Shown: positions 1 through 6,196, counted from the first letter of the stretch. The stretch: 10,574 bases of DNA from Rhodospirillales bacterium (GCA_023266795.1 JAHFPI010000010.1:9866-20439), one strand, 5' to 3'. A program made the numbers and translations. The notes: a model not told the origin generated them from the sequence alone.

Positions 1-935
1 GGATAGGAGCCGGCAACGCAGACCGCTTCACTGGGGAGGGTGCTTTGCTGGGAAGTTACGCGCTGCTCCTGCTCGACGCGCGCCGTTCTATTGACATTCT
101 GGGCGTCTGTCGCGCGGCCCAGCTGCCATGTCTCGAAAATGCGGTAGGAATAAAGCTGGGCGGTCATATCTTTGAGGGCGGGTAAAAATTCATCACTCCA
201 CCATTTCTTCAGATAACCTACGATGGCTTCCTCGCAGTTTCCGCTGCCAACGTTGTTACAATCTCCTCCGCCTCCGGAGTTGCCCCCGGTGTTTCCTCCA
301 CTGGGATCGTCCGGACATGTTGCGGGGGTGCAACCGGGAGTGCAAATCTTGCTGCAACTGGCCCAAGTGAGGTTTTCGAGGCCCGGCGGGACGCGGAACT
401 CGGCATTCCATGACCCGCACCTGTTTGAACCGCTATAAGAACTTCTTAAATTGACGATATCATCGGTGGGGTTTGCGGCATTGTAAAATTTGCCGCATAT
501 GTTGAGAAATACGTGTCCCCACCGGCCGCAGGCGGTCTCGCCCAGCTGCGTGAAGATGATAACGACGGGATTTGTGCCGATCTTGCCCGGCGTGGGGGCT
601 CTTGACTCAAGCCCGTCAGCAAGGGCGCAGCCAATTTTGGATGGCGGGGATATCTGATGCAGAATCGCGGAGGCAAAGCCGGAGCAGTCAAAGCTGAGGC
701 CGGGTCCTGGTTTGTAACAAGGGTTGTGACCGCCACCTAGTATGTACTGACCATTATCGACATAGTACTGCCCGTAGGCCATCGCCTTGCTAAGGTCTAT
801 TTCCGGCGCGGGGCAGGTTTGGGCAATGGCTGATGTGGTAACGCATAGGGAGCAAAGAGCCACACCAGCGGCAAAAAGAATCCTTTGAGCTGCACGACAA
901 AGCTCCAAACCTATTCTACCTTTACAGCGCAGCAT
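1..935 (-). CDS. Secreted NlpC/P60-like Cys peptidase with C-terminal helical tail (3' end outside window)
   Basis: This reading frame starts at ATG 935 and stays open to the window edge, giving 311 codons without a stop. An AAGG ribosome-binding sequence lies about 10 bases upstream. Residues 1-38 form a signal peptide: Arg/Lys-rich n-region, hydrophobic core ILFAAGVALCSLCV, and a likely cleavage after AIA. The NlpC/P60 signature follows, with FDCSGF at 82-87 (nucleophile Cys84) and WGHVFL at 139-144 (His141). Family members cleave cell-wall peptides in the periplasm. A Cys-rich segment (193-207) and a Gly/Asn/Ser linker (211-224) lead to a charged, probably helical tail from about 234, including YLKKWWSDEF and PSEAVCVAGS. 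I recall similar tails in alphaproteobacterial proteins encoded with conjugative type IV secretion genes, but could not check this. It follows the other Cys-peptidase gene after 15 bases, probably in one transcript. The fold is fairly sure, the process it serves is not. Confidence 0.82.
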   Translation of the reverse strand, partial: MLRCKGRIGLELCRAAQRILFAAGVALCSLCVTTSAIAQTCPAPEIDLSKAMAYGQYYVDNGQYILGGGHNPCYKPGPGLSFDCSGFASAILHQISPPSKIGCALADGLESRAPTPGKIGTNPVVIIFTQLGETACGRWGHVFLNICGKFYNAANPTDDIVNLRSSYSGSNRCGSWNAEFRVPPGLENLTWASCSKICTPGCTPATCPDDPSGGNTGGNSGGGGDCNNVGSGNCEEAIVGYLKKWWSDEFLPALKDMTAQLYSYRIFETWQLGRATDAQNVNRTARVEQEQRVTSQQSTLPSEAVCVAGSY

Positions 936-950
936 ATTTTCAGCCTTTCA

Positions 951-1739
951 TCATGGTTTAGGGCATGACAATCCGGTGGGGGTGGAAACGACTTTGCAGG
1001 GGTCAACCGTGAACGCCCCGCCTCCGTTTGTCAGCACTGCGCCTGAGTTCTCACAGCAACCTCCCCCGGGTGTGCCCGGAGTGGGGGGCGCGCCGCCGCC
1101 GCCGGGTGGTGGAGGAGGACAGGTCGGGTCGGTATCAGGATCGCAGGCGGGGACACCGGAGCAACTGTAATATCCTTCCACCGGATCAGAACTCGACGTA
1201 GAGCTAACTGTAAGTATCGCTGTGTATCCAAAGGAGAGGCCGGAGACGCCTCCCGAGTAGTATTTCCCTCCGCCTGCGTATATGCCCACGTGGCCGTATG
1301 GGTAGTTCGCACCATGTGGTTTGAAGAATATGATGTCACCGGGTTGTATGCCGGTAAGGCCATAGTGGGCCATTCCCGATTGAACGATGCCCGGATGGCC
1401 GCCCGGGCTGCAACCGGTATAACCGCTATTTGCAGCGTTGTTCCAGTGATCCTGGGCCGAGCAATAACCGAAAGTTCTTCCTCCGGCGAAATCTTCCGCC
1501 TGATGCACAAATGCTTCGCAGCCAAAATCAAATGCCTTGTTATTGCTGGGGATGTGGGCTTGTGCCCAGGCTATTGCTTTTTGGCAATCATAGGGGGGAT
1601 AGGTCCAGCTGTAAGCGGATGTGACGGGGAACAAGGAATAAAGCAGCGCGACGGCTACAGCAAAAAGCGTTCCCCGGCAGAACGTCAATTTGCTTCCTTC
1701 GGGAGGCGCTCGATTCCCTGAAATGTCACCGTGTTGCAT
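951..1739 (-). CDS. Secreted NlpC/P60- or CHAP-like Cys/His peptidase with Pro/Gly-rich C-terminus
   Basis: From ATG 1739 the protein has 262 residues. The signal-peptide core is TLFAVAVALLYSLF followed by PVTSA. The peptidase-like domain has GCEAFVHQ (Cys74) in the nucleophile position, PGDIIFF at 133-139 and YGHVGIYAGG (His150), the typical Cys-His arrangement of NlpC/P60 and CHAP enzymes that cut peptidoglycan peptides. The nucleophile motif is atypical, DFGCEAF instead of FDCSGF. From about residue 206 the chain becomes low-complexity Pro/Gly with Cys pairs and ends in a Cys-rich stretch. The start is unsettled. The frame opens at ATG 1799, but an extended -10 promoter lies inside that extension. 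TTG 1688 has a better Shine-Dalgarno sequence (AAGGA, 6 bases away) and would begin right at the signal peptide. The next gene, also a Cys peptidase, begins 15 bases after this stop. Exact substrate unknown. Confidence 0.8.
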   Translation of the reverse strand: MQHGDISGNRAPPEGSKLTFCRGTLFAVAVALLYSLFPVTSAYSWTYPPYDCQKAIAWAQAHIPSNNKAFDFGCEAFVHQAEDFAGGRTFGYCSAQDHWNNAANSGYTGCSPGGHPGIVQSGMAHYGLTGIQPGDIIFFKPHGANYPYGHVGIYAGGGKYYSGGVSGLSFGYTAILTVSSTSSSDPVEGYYSCSGVPACDPDTDPTCPPPPPGGGGAPPTPGTPGGGCCENSGAVLTNGGGAFTVDPCKVVSTPTGLSCPKP

Positions 1740-1769
1740 GACCAAACCCCAAGCCAACCATATCTTTGC

Positions 1770-1778
1770 AGTATAGCA
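1770..1778 (-). promoter_or_regulatory. Putative extended -10 promoter for the two secreted peptidase genes
   Basis: On the minus strand the sequence reads TGCTATACT, a close match to the extended -10 consensus TGnTATAAT. There is no good -35 hexamer at 16-18 bases, as expected for an extended -10 promoter. Transcription would start near 1763, downstream of ATG 1799 and just upstream of ATG 1739, which argues for one of the inner start codons. This is a motif match only. Confidence 0.4.
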
Positions 1779-1822
1779 TATTTCCGACCTCTCAGGCATT
1801 TATTTCAAATTTTATGGATTAT

Positions 1823-3286
1823 TCAGGCATCCCTAAAAAATTTGTTAAGTGCTTGATTAAGCGTTGAAATAATGTCTTCTGCAGTCAGGCCAAGGCCGTA
1901 TATCTTGGCGGCCTGCCCATGCAGCCAGACGGCGGCGCAGGCTGCCATAAACGGGGGCATTTTCTGAGCGATGAGTCCCGTGATAAATCCGGAGAGAACA
2001 TCGCCCGATCCGGCCGTGGCGAGGGTCGGCGGGGCATTCGTATTGATGACGGCGGTTCCGTCCGGCGCGGCAATAACGGTATCCGCGCCTTTGATCAGGA
2101 CAATGGCGTTGGAAATTCTGGCGGCCTTGAGGGCGCGCTCCGGTTTGGTGCCTTCCATCACGCCGAAGAACCGCTCGAATTCTCCTGCATGCGGAGTCAG
2201 GACATATTTTGGCGAAAGTTTGGCAAAAAGATCTTTCGGGGCATCCTGATACGCCGAAAAAACATCCGCATCCAGCACGCCGGATTTATTCAGGGACAAA
2301 ACCGCCTCGACAGCCTGCCGCAGGGTATTGTCCACGCCTGCGCCGGGTCCCAGCAGCACTACATTTTTACGTTCATCGCGCAGGATTGTTTTCAGACCTT
2401 CTATATCATTACATTCATCCACCATGATGCTGGCGCGGTAGCTGCTATAAACCGGCCAGGCTTTCGCCGGACTGGTGATGGTGACAAGCCCCGCGCCGAT
2501 TTTTTGCGCGGCGGCGGCGGCAAGGCAGGCGGCGCCCGTGCGTTTTTCGCCGCCGTAGACGACCGCATGGCCACGGCTGTATTTATGCCCTTCTGCTGTG
2601 GGTAGCGGAAAATCCTTCAGCCACAGCGCCGGATGGTTTTCAAAGCAGGTTGTGCCGAGCGCCGATACGACGGCATCCGTGATGCCAATATCCGCCGTGA
2701 CGATCCTGCCGCAATGTTCTTTTCCCGGCAGGAGAACATGGCCGGTTTTTTTGCGGCAGAATGTGACGGTTAGATTTGCTTTCAGCGAGCCCGCGTCAAC
2801 GCTGCCTGTTGCGGCGTTCAGTCCCGTCGGCACGTCGACGGCGACGACGGGGATTTTGCGGGTGCGGATTTTATCGAACAGGATCACCAGCTCCGGCTCC
2901 AGCGTCCGGTCGAAGCCGGTGCCGAAAACGGCATCGACAACCAGTCCGGTCTGATGGACGGAAAGGTTGGAATTGAGGCTTTCGACTTCGCCGTCCCATT
3001 TCTGCGCGGCCAGTAAGGCATCGTTTTTCAGGGCGTTGCGTTTCACCATGCAGGCGACCCGCACCGGCCAGCCCGCTTTTTTCAGGTGCTGCGCGGCGAT
3101 GAATCCGTCTCCGCCGTTATTGCCGGGGCCGCAGAGCACCAGAACCGGGCAGGGTTTGATCGTATCGGCAATCTCCTGCGCGACTGAAGCTCCTGCGGCG
3201 GCCATCAGCTGAAGTCCGGTGATCCCCTGTGCAAGGGTGGCAGCCTCGGCCTTTCTCATCTCGTCGGCGCTTAGAATTTCGAACAT
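1823..3286 (-). CDS. nnr: Bifunctional NAD(P)H-hydrate epimerase / ADP-dependent NAD(P)H-hydrate dehydratase
   Basis: Cytosolic repair enzyme for NADHX/NADPHX, the damaged hydrated forms of NAD(P)H. The N-terminal YjeF_N domain (about 1-215) interconverts the R and S epimers. It shows LVLCGPGNNGGDGF (49-62), VVDAVFGTGFDRTL (116-129) and AVDVPTGLNAATG (149-161). The C-terminal ribokinase-like domain (about 230-485) removes water using ADP. It shows YSRGHAVVYGG, VLLGPGAG (310-317), LTPHAGEFERFF (363-374), the LIKGADTVI strand and ATAGSGDVLSGF (423-434), with the catalytic Asp429. At 487 residues it matches the usual length of the fused protein, and no key motif is missing. ATG 3286 is preceded by an AGAGG ribosome-binding sequence that lies inside a palindrome. 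It is transcribed divergently from the deaminase gene, and 23 bases separate its stop from the next ATG on the same strand. Known in E. coli as YjeF/Nnr. Confidence 0.97.
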   Translation of the reverse strand: MFEILSADEMRKAEAATLAQGITGLQLMAAAGASVAQEIADTIKPCPVLVLCGPGNNGGDGFIAAQHLKKAGWPVRVACMVKRNALKNDALLAAQKWDGEVESLNSNLSVHQTGLVVDAVFGTGFDRTLEPELVILFDKIRTRKIPVVAVDVPTGLNAATGSVDAGSLKANLTVTFCRKKTGHVLLPGKEHCGRIVTADIGITDAVVSALGTTCFENHPALWLKDFPLPTAEGHKYSRGHAVVYGGEKRTGAACLAAAAAQKIGAGLVTITSPAKAWPVYSSYRASIMVDECNDIEGLKTILRDERKNVVLLGPGAGVDNTLRQAVEAVLSLNKSGVLDADVFSAYQDAPKDLFAKLSPKYVLTPHAGEFERFFGVMEGTKPERALKAARISNAIVLIKGADTVIAAPDGTAVINTNAPPTLATAGSGDVLSGFITGLIAQKMPPFMAACAAVWLHGQAAKIYGLGLTAEDIISTLNQALNKFFRDA

Positions 3287-3301
3287 AAAGAGACCTCTTT
3301 A
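3286..3301. promoter_or_regulatory. 7-2-7 palindrome in the nnr / deaminase divergent region
   Basis: TAAAGAG, two bases, then CTCTTTA form a perfect inverted repeat. It covers the nnr Shine-Dalgarno sequence and touches its start codon. It could be an operator for either gene or a small hairpin that masks the nnr ribosome site. It may also simply be the AGAGG signal with a chance partner. No protein or expression evidence is available. Confidence 0.3.
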
Positions 3302-3433
3302 ATGCGTATTTTTATCATTATATTGCCGTCTCAGGTCAAAGGCGAGGGATCTTGTCGGATAAAATTATTCATATTCTTGAGACTGCCTATCACACGCCTT
3401 CCCAGACAACTATTCTTCAGATACGCTGTGCAA

Positions 3434-3886
3434 ATGGTAAAGCAGGATATTTCACCCGCCGATCAGGATCTTGTCGCCGCTGCTGCTGCTGCGGTCAAAA
3501 AGCCTGTGTTGCAGCTTTCCGGCGAGAAGGCTCCGGCGCTGGTGGGGGCGGCGATCCGGATGAATGACGGTAGAATCGTTACCGCCGTTAATCTTATTGC
3601 CGATGTCGGGAGCCTCTCGATATGCGCCGAGCCTATTGCTATTGCCGAAGCAGCGAAGCACCCCGATAAAAAGATAGAGGCCATGGTGGCCGTTTACTAT
3701 GCACCGGGTCAGGAGCCGCGCGTTGTTTCCCCCTGCGGGCGCTGCCGTGAGGCTATTGCGGATTATGCGCTGGGAAGCAGCGTGATTCTGCGGGAGCCGG
3801 GAACCTCCGTTCTCTTCAAAGTACGGGCTGCCGATCTTTTACCGCTCAGATATGCGGGATATTGGCGAAACGGCCAGCTGGTCTGA
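3434..3886 (+). CDS. Cytidine-deaminase-fold zinc enzyme, blasticidin-S deaminase-like
   Basis: 150-residue zinc-dependent deaminase. Zinc ligands are Cys64, Cys101 and Cys104 in the motifs ICAEPIAIAEA and VSPCGRCRE, and Glu66 is the proton shuttle. The fungal blasticidin-S deaminase, as I remember it, aligns over the whole length: VGAAIR, a CAE(A/P)IAI core, VAV, RVVSPCG(x)CRE, I(S/A)DYA and a final (I/L)PL(K/R)Y. The NxEN-type ribose-binding motif of normal cytidine deaminases is replaced by NLIADVG. ATG 3434 was chosen because MVKQDISPADQDLV lines up with the N-terminus of that enzyme. The same frame is open back to ATG 3302, but the 44 extra residues look non-native and would include upstream DNA. 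No clear Shine-Dalgarno precedes 3434. It may deaminate a free nucleoside, a modified nucleoside or a nucleoside antibiotic; the substrate cannot be decided from sequence. Divergent from nnr. Confidence 0.88.
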   Translation: MVKQDISPADQDLVAAAAAAVKKPVLQLSGEKAPALVGAAIRMNDGRIVTAVNLIADVGSLSICAEPIAIAEAAKHPDKKIEAMVAVYYAPGQEPRVVSPCGRCREAIADYALGSSVILREPGTSVLFKVRAADLLPLRYAGYWRNGQLV

Positions 3887-3943
3887 AATCCCCTTAAATA
3901 GGATAATGAATACAATGGGATACACGTATCTTTAACAGAATCA

Positions 3944-3958
3944 TTGAAAATTTTTCAA
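3944..3958. promoter_or_regulatory. 7-1-7 palindrome upstream of the orphan/CYTH gene pair
   Basis: TTGAAAA, one base, TTTTCAA is a perfect inverted repeat 58 bases before the next gene. A GATAAT hexamer at 3974-3979 is a candidate -10 element, placing the palindrome around the -35 position where an operator could act. It is too AT-rich and lacks the T-run needed for a convincing terminator of the upstream deaminase gene. Could be chance in an AT-rich spacer. Confidence 0.3.
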
Positions 3959-4015
3959 CGCGGGGGTAGAGTTGATAATAGTTAAGAAACAATTAAGAAA
4001 GCTGGACATCAAAAG

Positions 4016-4252
4016 ATGAACGACAACGATAACAATATTTACATCGTGCAATGCACCAAAGAAAACTTTGAAGATGTGCAGTGCATGGTCAGCATGTTTG
4101 CGCATGTGCTTGATGCCGACCCCGTAAAATGCTGCATCAAAACCTTCACGCTGGACAGCACCATGAAAAAGCGCCTTGGCGATGCCGGCGCCAGCTTCTG
4201 GCAGGAGTCGGCCTACGCCGTGACGAAATCATTAATGCGACAGAGATTGTAA
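4016..4252 (+). CDS. Hypothetical 78-residue protein
   Basis: I do not recognise this family. The 78-residue product starts MNDNDNNIYIVQC, has four cysteines (13, 23, 39, 40), no signal peptide and no membrane segment, and looks like a small mixed alpha/beta cytosolic protein (a strand near IYIVQC, a helix over the final SAYAVTKSLMRQRL). A weak GGA ribosome-binding sequence is about 10 bases upstream of ATG 4016, and a candidate -10 (GATAAT) lies at 3974-3979. It stops 7 bases before the CYTH gene, and the CYTH Shine-Dalgarno (AAGGA) begins inside its stop codon, so the two are probably co-transcribed and perhaps coupled. Reality as a gene is supported by spacing, strand continuity and the absence of an overlapping competitor. 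No function is proposed. Confidence 0.65.
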   Translation: MNDNDNNIYIVQCTKENFEDVQCMVSMFAHVLDADPVKCCIKTFTLDSTMKKRLGDAGASFWQESAYAVTKSLMRQRL

Positions 4253-4259
4253 GGACCGG

Positions 4260-4946
4260 ATGGCAGTTCAGAAAAAAAGACAGGCCGTTGAAACTGAGCT
4301 GAAAATAAAGCTTTCTCCTGCCGATCTGGAGAAGGTGTTCCGCGTTTTGCGCGGAAAGAACAGCACGTCGGAAATATTCCACAAATACAGGCCGCGCGAT
4401 TATTACGATACGCCGGATTTGGAGCTGTATCAGGCAGGCCTGTCGCTGCGCGTACAGTACAAACCCGGTAGCGCGGGCAAGCTGGGTTGCTATGAACAGA
4501 CGCTCAAACTGGAGATGGTGCCGGATTCGCCGCTGGGTGAGGCTGTCATGTTGCGGAAGGAATGTAAAGACGACATCACGACGCGTGAGCCGCTTTTGTC
4601 CGCCGTGACGGATGTGCAGGGGCAGGCGGCGGCTAAACCCTTTAAGGGTAAAAAGCTTATGCATATTTTTACGGCGGCGATCGAGCGCCGGTATTTTGAA
4701 ATGGAGATCGGCAGCGGCAGGAACAGCGGGATGGTTGAAGTCGCTTTCGATGTCGGCCAACTCATCCTTGCGCAGGGCAATGTGTCGCAGAACTTTTTCG
4801 AGATTGAAGTTGAAGTGAAACGCGGCAGCGCCGACCTCATTGAAGCCGTCAAGAAAGAGATTCTGGGCATCGCCACTTCCGCCAAAGTCCAGCCCCTGTC
4901 AAAATCCGCGCAGGGCAGCAGGCTTTATCTGCAGCATAAGAAATAA
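4260..4946 (+). CDS. CYTH domain protein, probable inorganic triphosphatase
   Basis: The 228-residue product carries the signature of the CYTH (triphosphate tunnel metalloenzyme) family. The ExExK motif is ETELK at 11-15. Further tunnel residues are visible: YDTPDLELYQAGLSLRVQY (49-67, with Arg64), YEQTLKLE (78-85), ERRYFEMEI (142-150), VEVAFDVGQL (159-168) and the paired acidic/basic strand FFEIEVEVKRG (179-189), followed by SKSAQGSRLYL near the end. Bacterial members bind a divalent metal and hydrolyse inorganic triphosphate, and some are adenylate cyclases or thiamine-triphosphatases. E. coli YgiF has the same domain with a C-terminal CHAD domain. CHAD is absent here, so this is a CYTH-only protein. 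It is cytosolic, with no signal peptide. ATG 4260 has AAGGA 5 bases upstream. It is second in a two-gene unit, and its 3' end faces the hydrolase gene with 23 bases between and no obvious terminator. Confidence 0.92.
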   Translation: MAVQKKRQAVETELKIKLSPADLEKVFRVLRGKNSTSEIFHKYRPRDYYDTPDLELYQAGLSLRVQYKPGSAGKLGCYEQTLKLEMVPDSPLGEAVMLRKECKDDITTREPLLSAVTDVQGQAAAKPFKGKKLMHIFTAAIERRYFEMEIGSGRNSGMVEVAFDVGQLILAQGNVSQNFFEIEVEVKRGSADLIEAVKKEILGIATSAKVQPLSKSAQGSRLYLQHKK

Positions 4947-4969
4947 TTCCTGATAAGTCCGCTCAGCCT

Positions 4970-5977
4970 CTAATTTCCGCCTATCGCTTTTTTGATGCGG
5001 TCGCGGTAGATGGCTGTTTCCTGCGGCGGGTGCGAGGGGAGGGGTTCCAGCAGCTGGAACACGTCCGGTGTCGTCTTTCTGTTGACGGCGTTGATGAGCG
5101 CGTTCAGGGCAATCTTGGAGAACTGTCCGTGCGTATCGTCGCTTGTAGTATAGTGCAATAATGCATGGGGACTGACGTCGGACGGCGGCTTGATCGTCGG
5201 TCGCCGCGTCAGTCTGGCAAAGAGGTTCCGCAATGTATAATGGATATTCTTTTCTTTTTTTGCCGGAGCCGTAATCAGCAGGCTGGTGTCTGACATTTGT
5301 TTGATTGTCATTTGCCGGGGCAGTCTGGCAAAAAGATTCTGCCGGGGGCTCCAGATCCGGTCGGTCCAGATGGTCATGCCATCATCGCTGCCGGCGAGGT
5401 ACAGCGTTGTGAAACGGTTTTTTTCCTTGGCGGGGCGCGAGACGTTGCCCGCCGAGACAAGAACGACTTCGCGCAGCAGTTCGCGGACTTCCTCCGGTTT
5501 ATAGCCTATCTTCTGCATCATTTTCATGGAAGCGTTGAAGACTTCCTGCGCCAGTATTGTTCCCGCGCTGTAGCCGAAGAAAGTCACGTTACGGAGACGT
5601 TTTTGCGCCTCGGCGCGGGGCAGGGGTTGGCCATTTTCGCTGACGAGGGGCATAATGACGCCGGCGGCCAGTTTCACGGCGGTGGCGCTGCAGGCGTGTT
5701 CCGGACGGCAGTTATAGGCGGCCAGATTAAATACGTTGCGGAGATTGCTGTATGACCAGACATAGATTTCCGCTGCCGGGGTGTTTCCCGATTTGTCGCG
5801 CATGATATTTTTCAGGCTTTTCAGGTTGGCGGCAACGTAACTTGGCCGTGAATCCGTCGTCATGAATCCTGTCAGATAGATCACCGTAGGGGACGCAATG
5901 GCCAGCGTTGACAGGTCTATCTCCTGCATCCGGGATTTACCTTTGGCATCGCGCACGTTTTTCCACAGTTTGGCCAA
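4970..5977 (-). CDS. Alpha/beta-hydrolase-like protein with internal repeat
   Basis: A 335-residue protein with the nucleophile-elbow motif GYSAG (135-139, Ser137) after the strand VTFFGYS. An oxyanion-side strand comes earlier (VIYLTGFMT, 32-40). Plausible partners are Asp198 or Asp199 in LAGSDDGMT and His283 in DDTHGQF, giving a Ser-Asp-His triad in the correct order. I cannot name a subfamily or substrate. There is no signal peptide or membrane segment, so it is probably cytosolic. Between the putative Asp and His lies a duplicated segment, NLFARLPRQMTIKQMSDTS (214-232) and NLFARLTRRPTIKPPSDVS (251-269), which looks like an in-frame insertion in the cap region. The start is TTG 5977. AAAGGG sits 7 bases upstream, the extended -10 promoter is about 40 bases upstream, and the nearby ATG 5984 is out of frame. 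Convergent with the CYTH gene. Confidence 0.78.
   Translation of the reverse strand: MAKLWKNVRDAKGKSRMQEIDLSTLAIASPTVIYLTGFMTTDSRPSYVAANLKSLKNIMRDKSGNTPAAEIYVWSYSNLRNVFNLAAYNCRPEHACSATAVKLAAGVIMPLVSENGQPLPRAEAQKRLRNVTFFGYSAGTILAQEVFNASMKMMQKIGYKPEEVRELLREVVLVSAGNVSRPAKEKNRFTTLYLAGSDDGMTIWTDRIWSPRQNLFARLPRQMTIKQMSDTSLLITAPAKKEKNIHYTLRNLFARLTRRPTIKPPSDVSPHALLHYTTSDDTHGQFSKIALNALINAVNRKTTPDVFQLLEPLPSHPPQETAIYRDRIKKAIGGN
5171..5227 (-). repeat. Coding repeat copy 2 inside the hydrolase gene
   Basis: Encodes residues 251-269 (NLFARLTRRPTIKPPSDVS). It pairs with the copy at 5282-5338, with 111 bases between corresponding points. About 40 of 57 bases match by eye, and the peptide matches at 13 of 19 positions, so this is an old in-frame duplication. 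Confidence 0.75.
5282..5338 (-). repeat. Coding repeat copy 1 inside the hydrolase gene
   Basis: Encodes residues 214-232 (NLFARLPRQMTIKQMSDTS), the upstream copy of the duplicated segment. The best conserved stretch at the base level is the AGTCTGGCAAA run seen on the plus strand of both copies. Confidence 0.75.
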
Positions 5978-6016
5978 TGGGCATCCCTTTGTAGTGATTC
6001 TCTGGCTTTGGAGACC

Positions 6017-6025
6017 ATTCTAGCA
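6017..6025 (-). promoter_or_regulatory. Putative extended -10 promoter for the hydrolase gene
   Basis: The minus strand reads TGCTAGAAT, matching the extended -10 form TGnTAnAAT, with an AT-rich tract upstream and only a weak -35 (TTTCCA, 17 bases away). Transcription would begin near 6010, leaving a leader of about 33 bases before TTG 5977 that contains the AAAGGG ribosome site. Motif match only. Confidence 0.45.
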
Positions 6026-6196
6026 TAAATATTTTTATATGGAAACGTATAAGCGGGTCACTTTTTAACACTTTTCTCTGGATTTCCGATAAAACTTGGG
6101 TTACAAAGCCCTATCTGTTATCCCCCAAAATTGAATAAGACTTGCGAATCCGGCCTCCGGAAACGCGGGGATTTAGGGGAAAAACGGTGTAAGGCG
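6026..6196. other. Spacer between the hydrolase promoter and tRNA-Trp
   Basis: This non-coding stretch should hold the promoter for the tRNA-Trp/secE/nusG unit, but I cannot point to a convincing -35/-10 pair. It contains a short inverted repeat, TCCGG-CCT-CCGGA, at 6149-6161. No open frame with a ribosome site was found. Confidence 0.5.

Noticed and set aside
446..736. 96-codon minus-strand frame within the first peptidase gene
   Set aside because: Out of frame with the peptidase frame, which carries the signal peptide and FDCSGF motif and stays open to the window edge.
1087..1125. GC-rich Pro/Gly repeat region as a non-coding repeat
   Set aside because: It encodes the Pro/Gly-rich tail of the secreted peptidase; codon-level low complexity explains it.
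1919..2605. Plus-strand open frame of 228 codons opposite nnr
   Set aside because: Antisense shadow of the GC-rich nnr gene, whose motifs are complete. The product is low-complexity Gly/Arg.
3302..3433. Upstream extension of the deaminase from ATG 3302
   Set aside because: The 44 extra residues have no counterpart in the family, and the inner ATG aligns with the N-terminus of blasticidin-S deaminase.
3352..3567. TTG-started frame (MSDKIIHILETAYHTPSQ) upstream of and overlapping the deaminase gene
   Set aside because: The first 30 residues look protein-like, but the rest is an out-of-frame reading of the deaminase, becoming Cys/Gly runs. No conserved feature supports a leader peptide.
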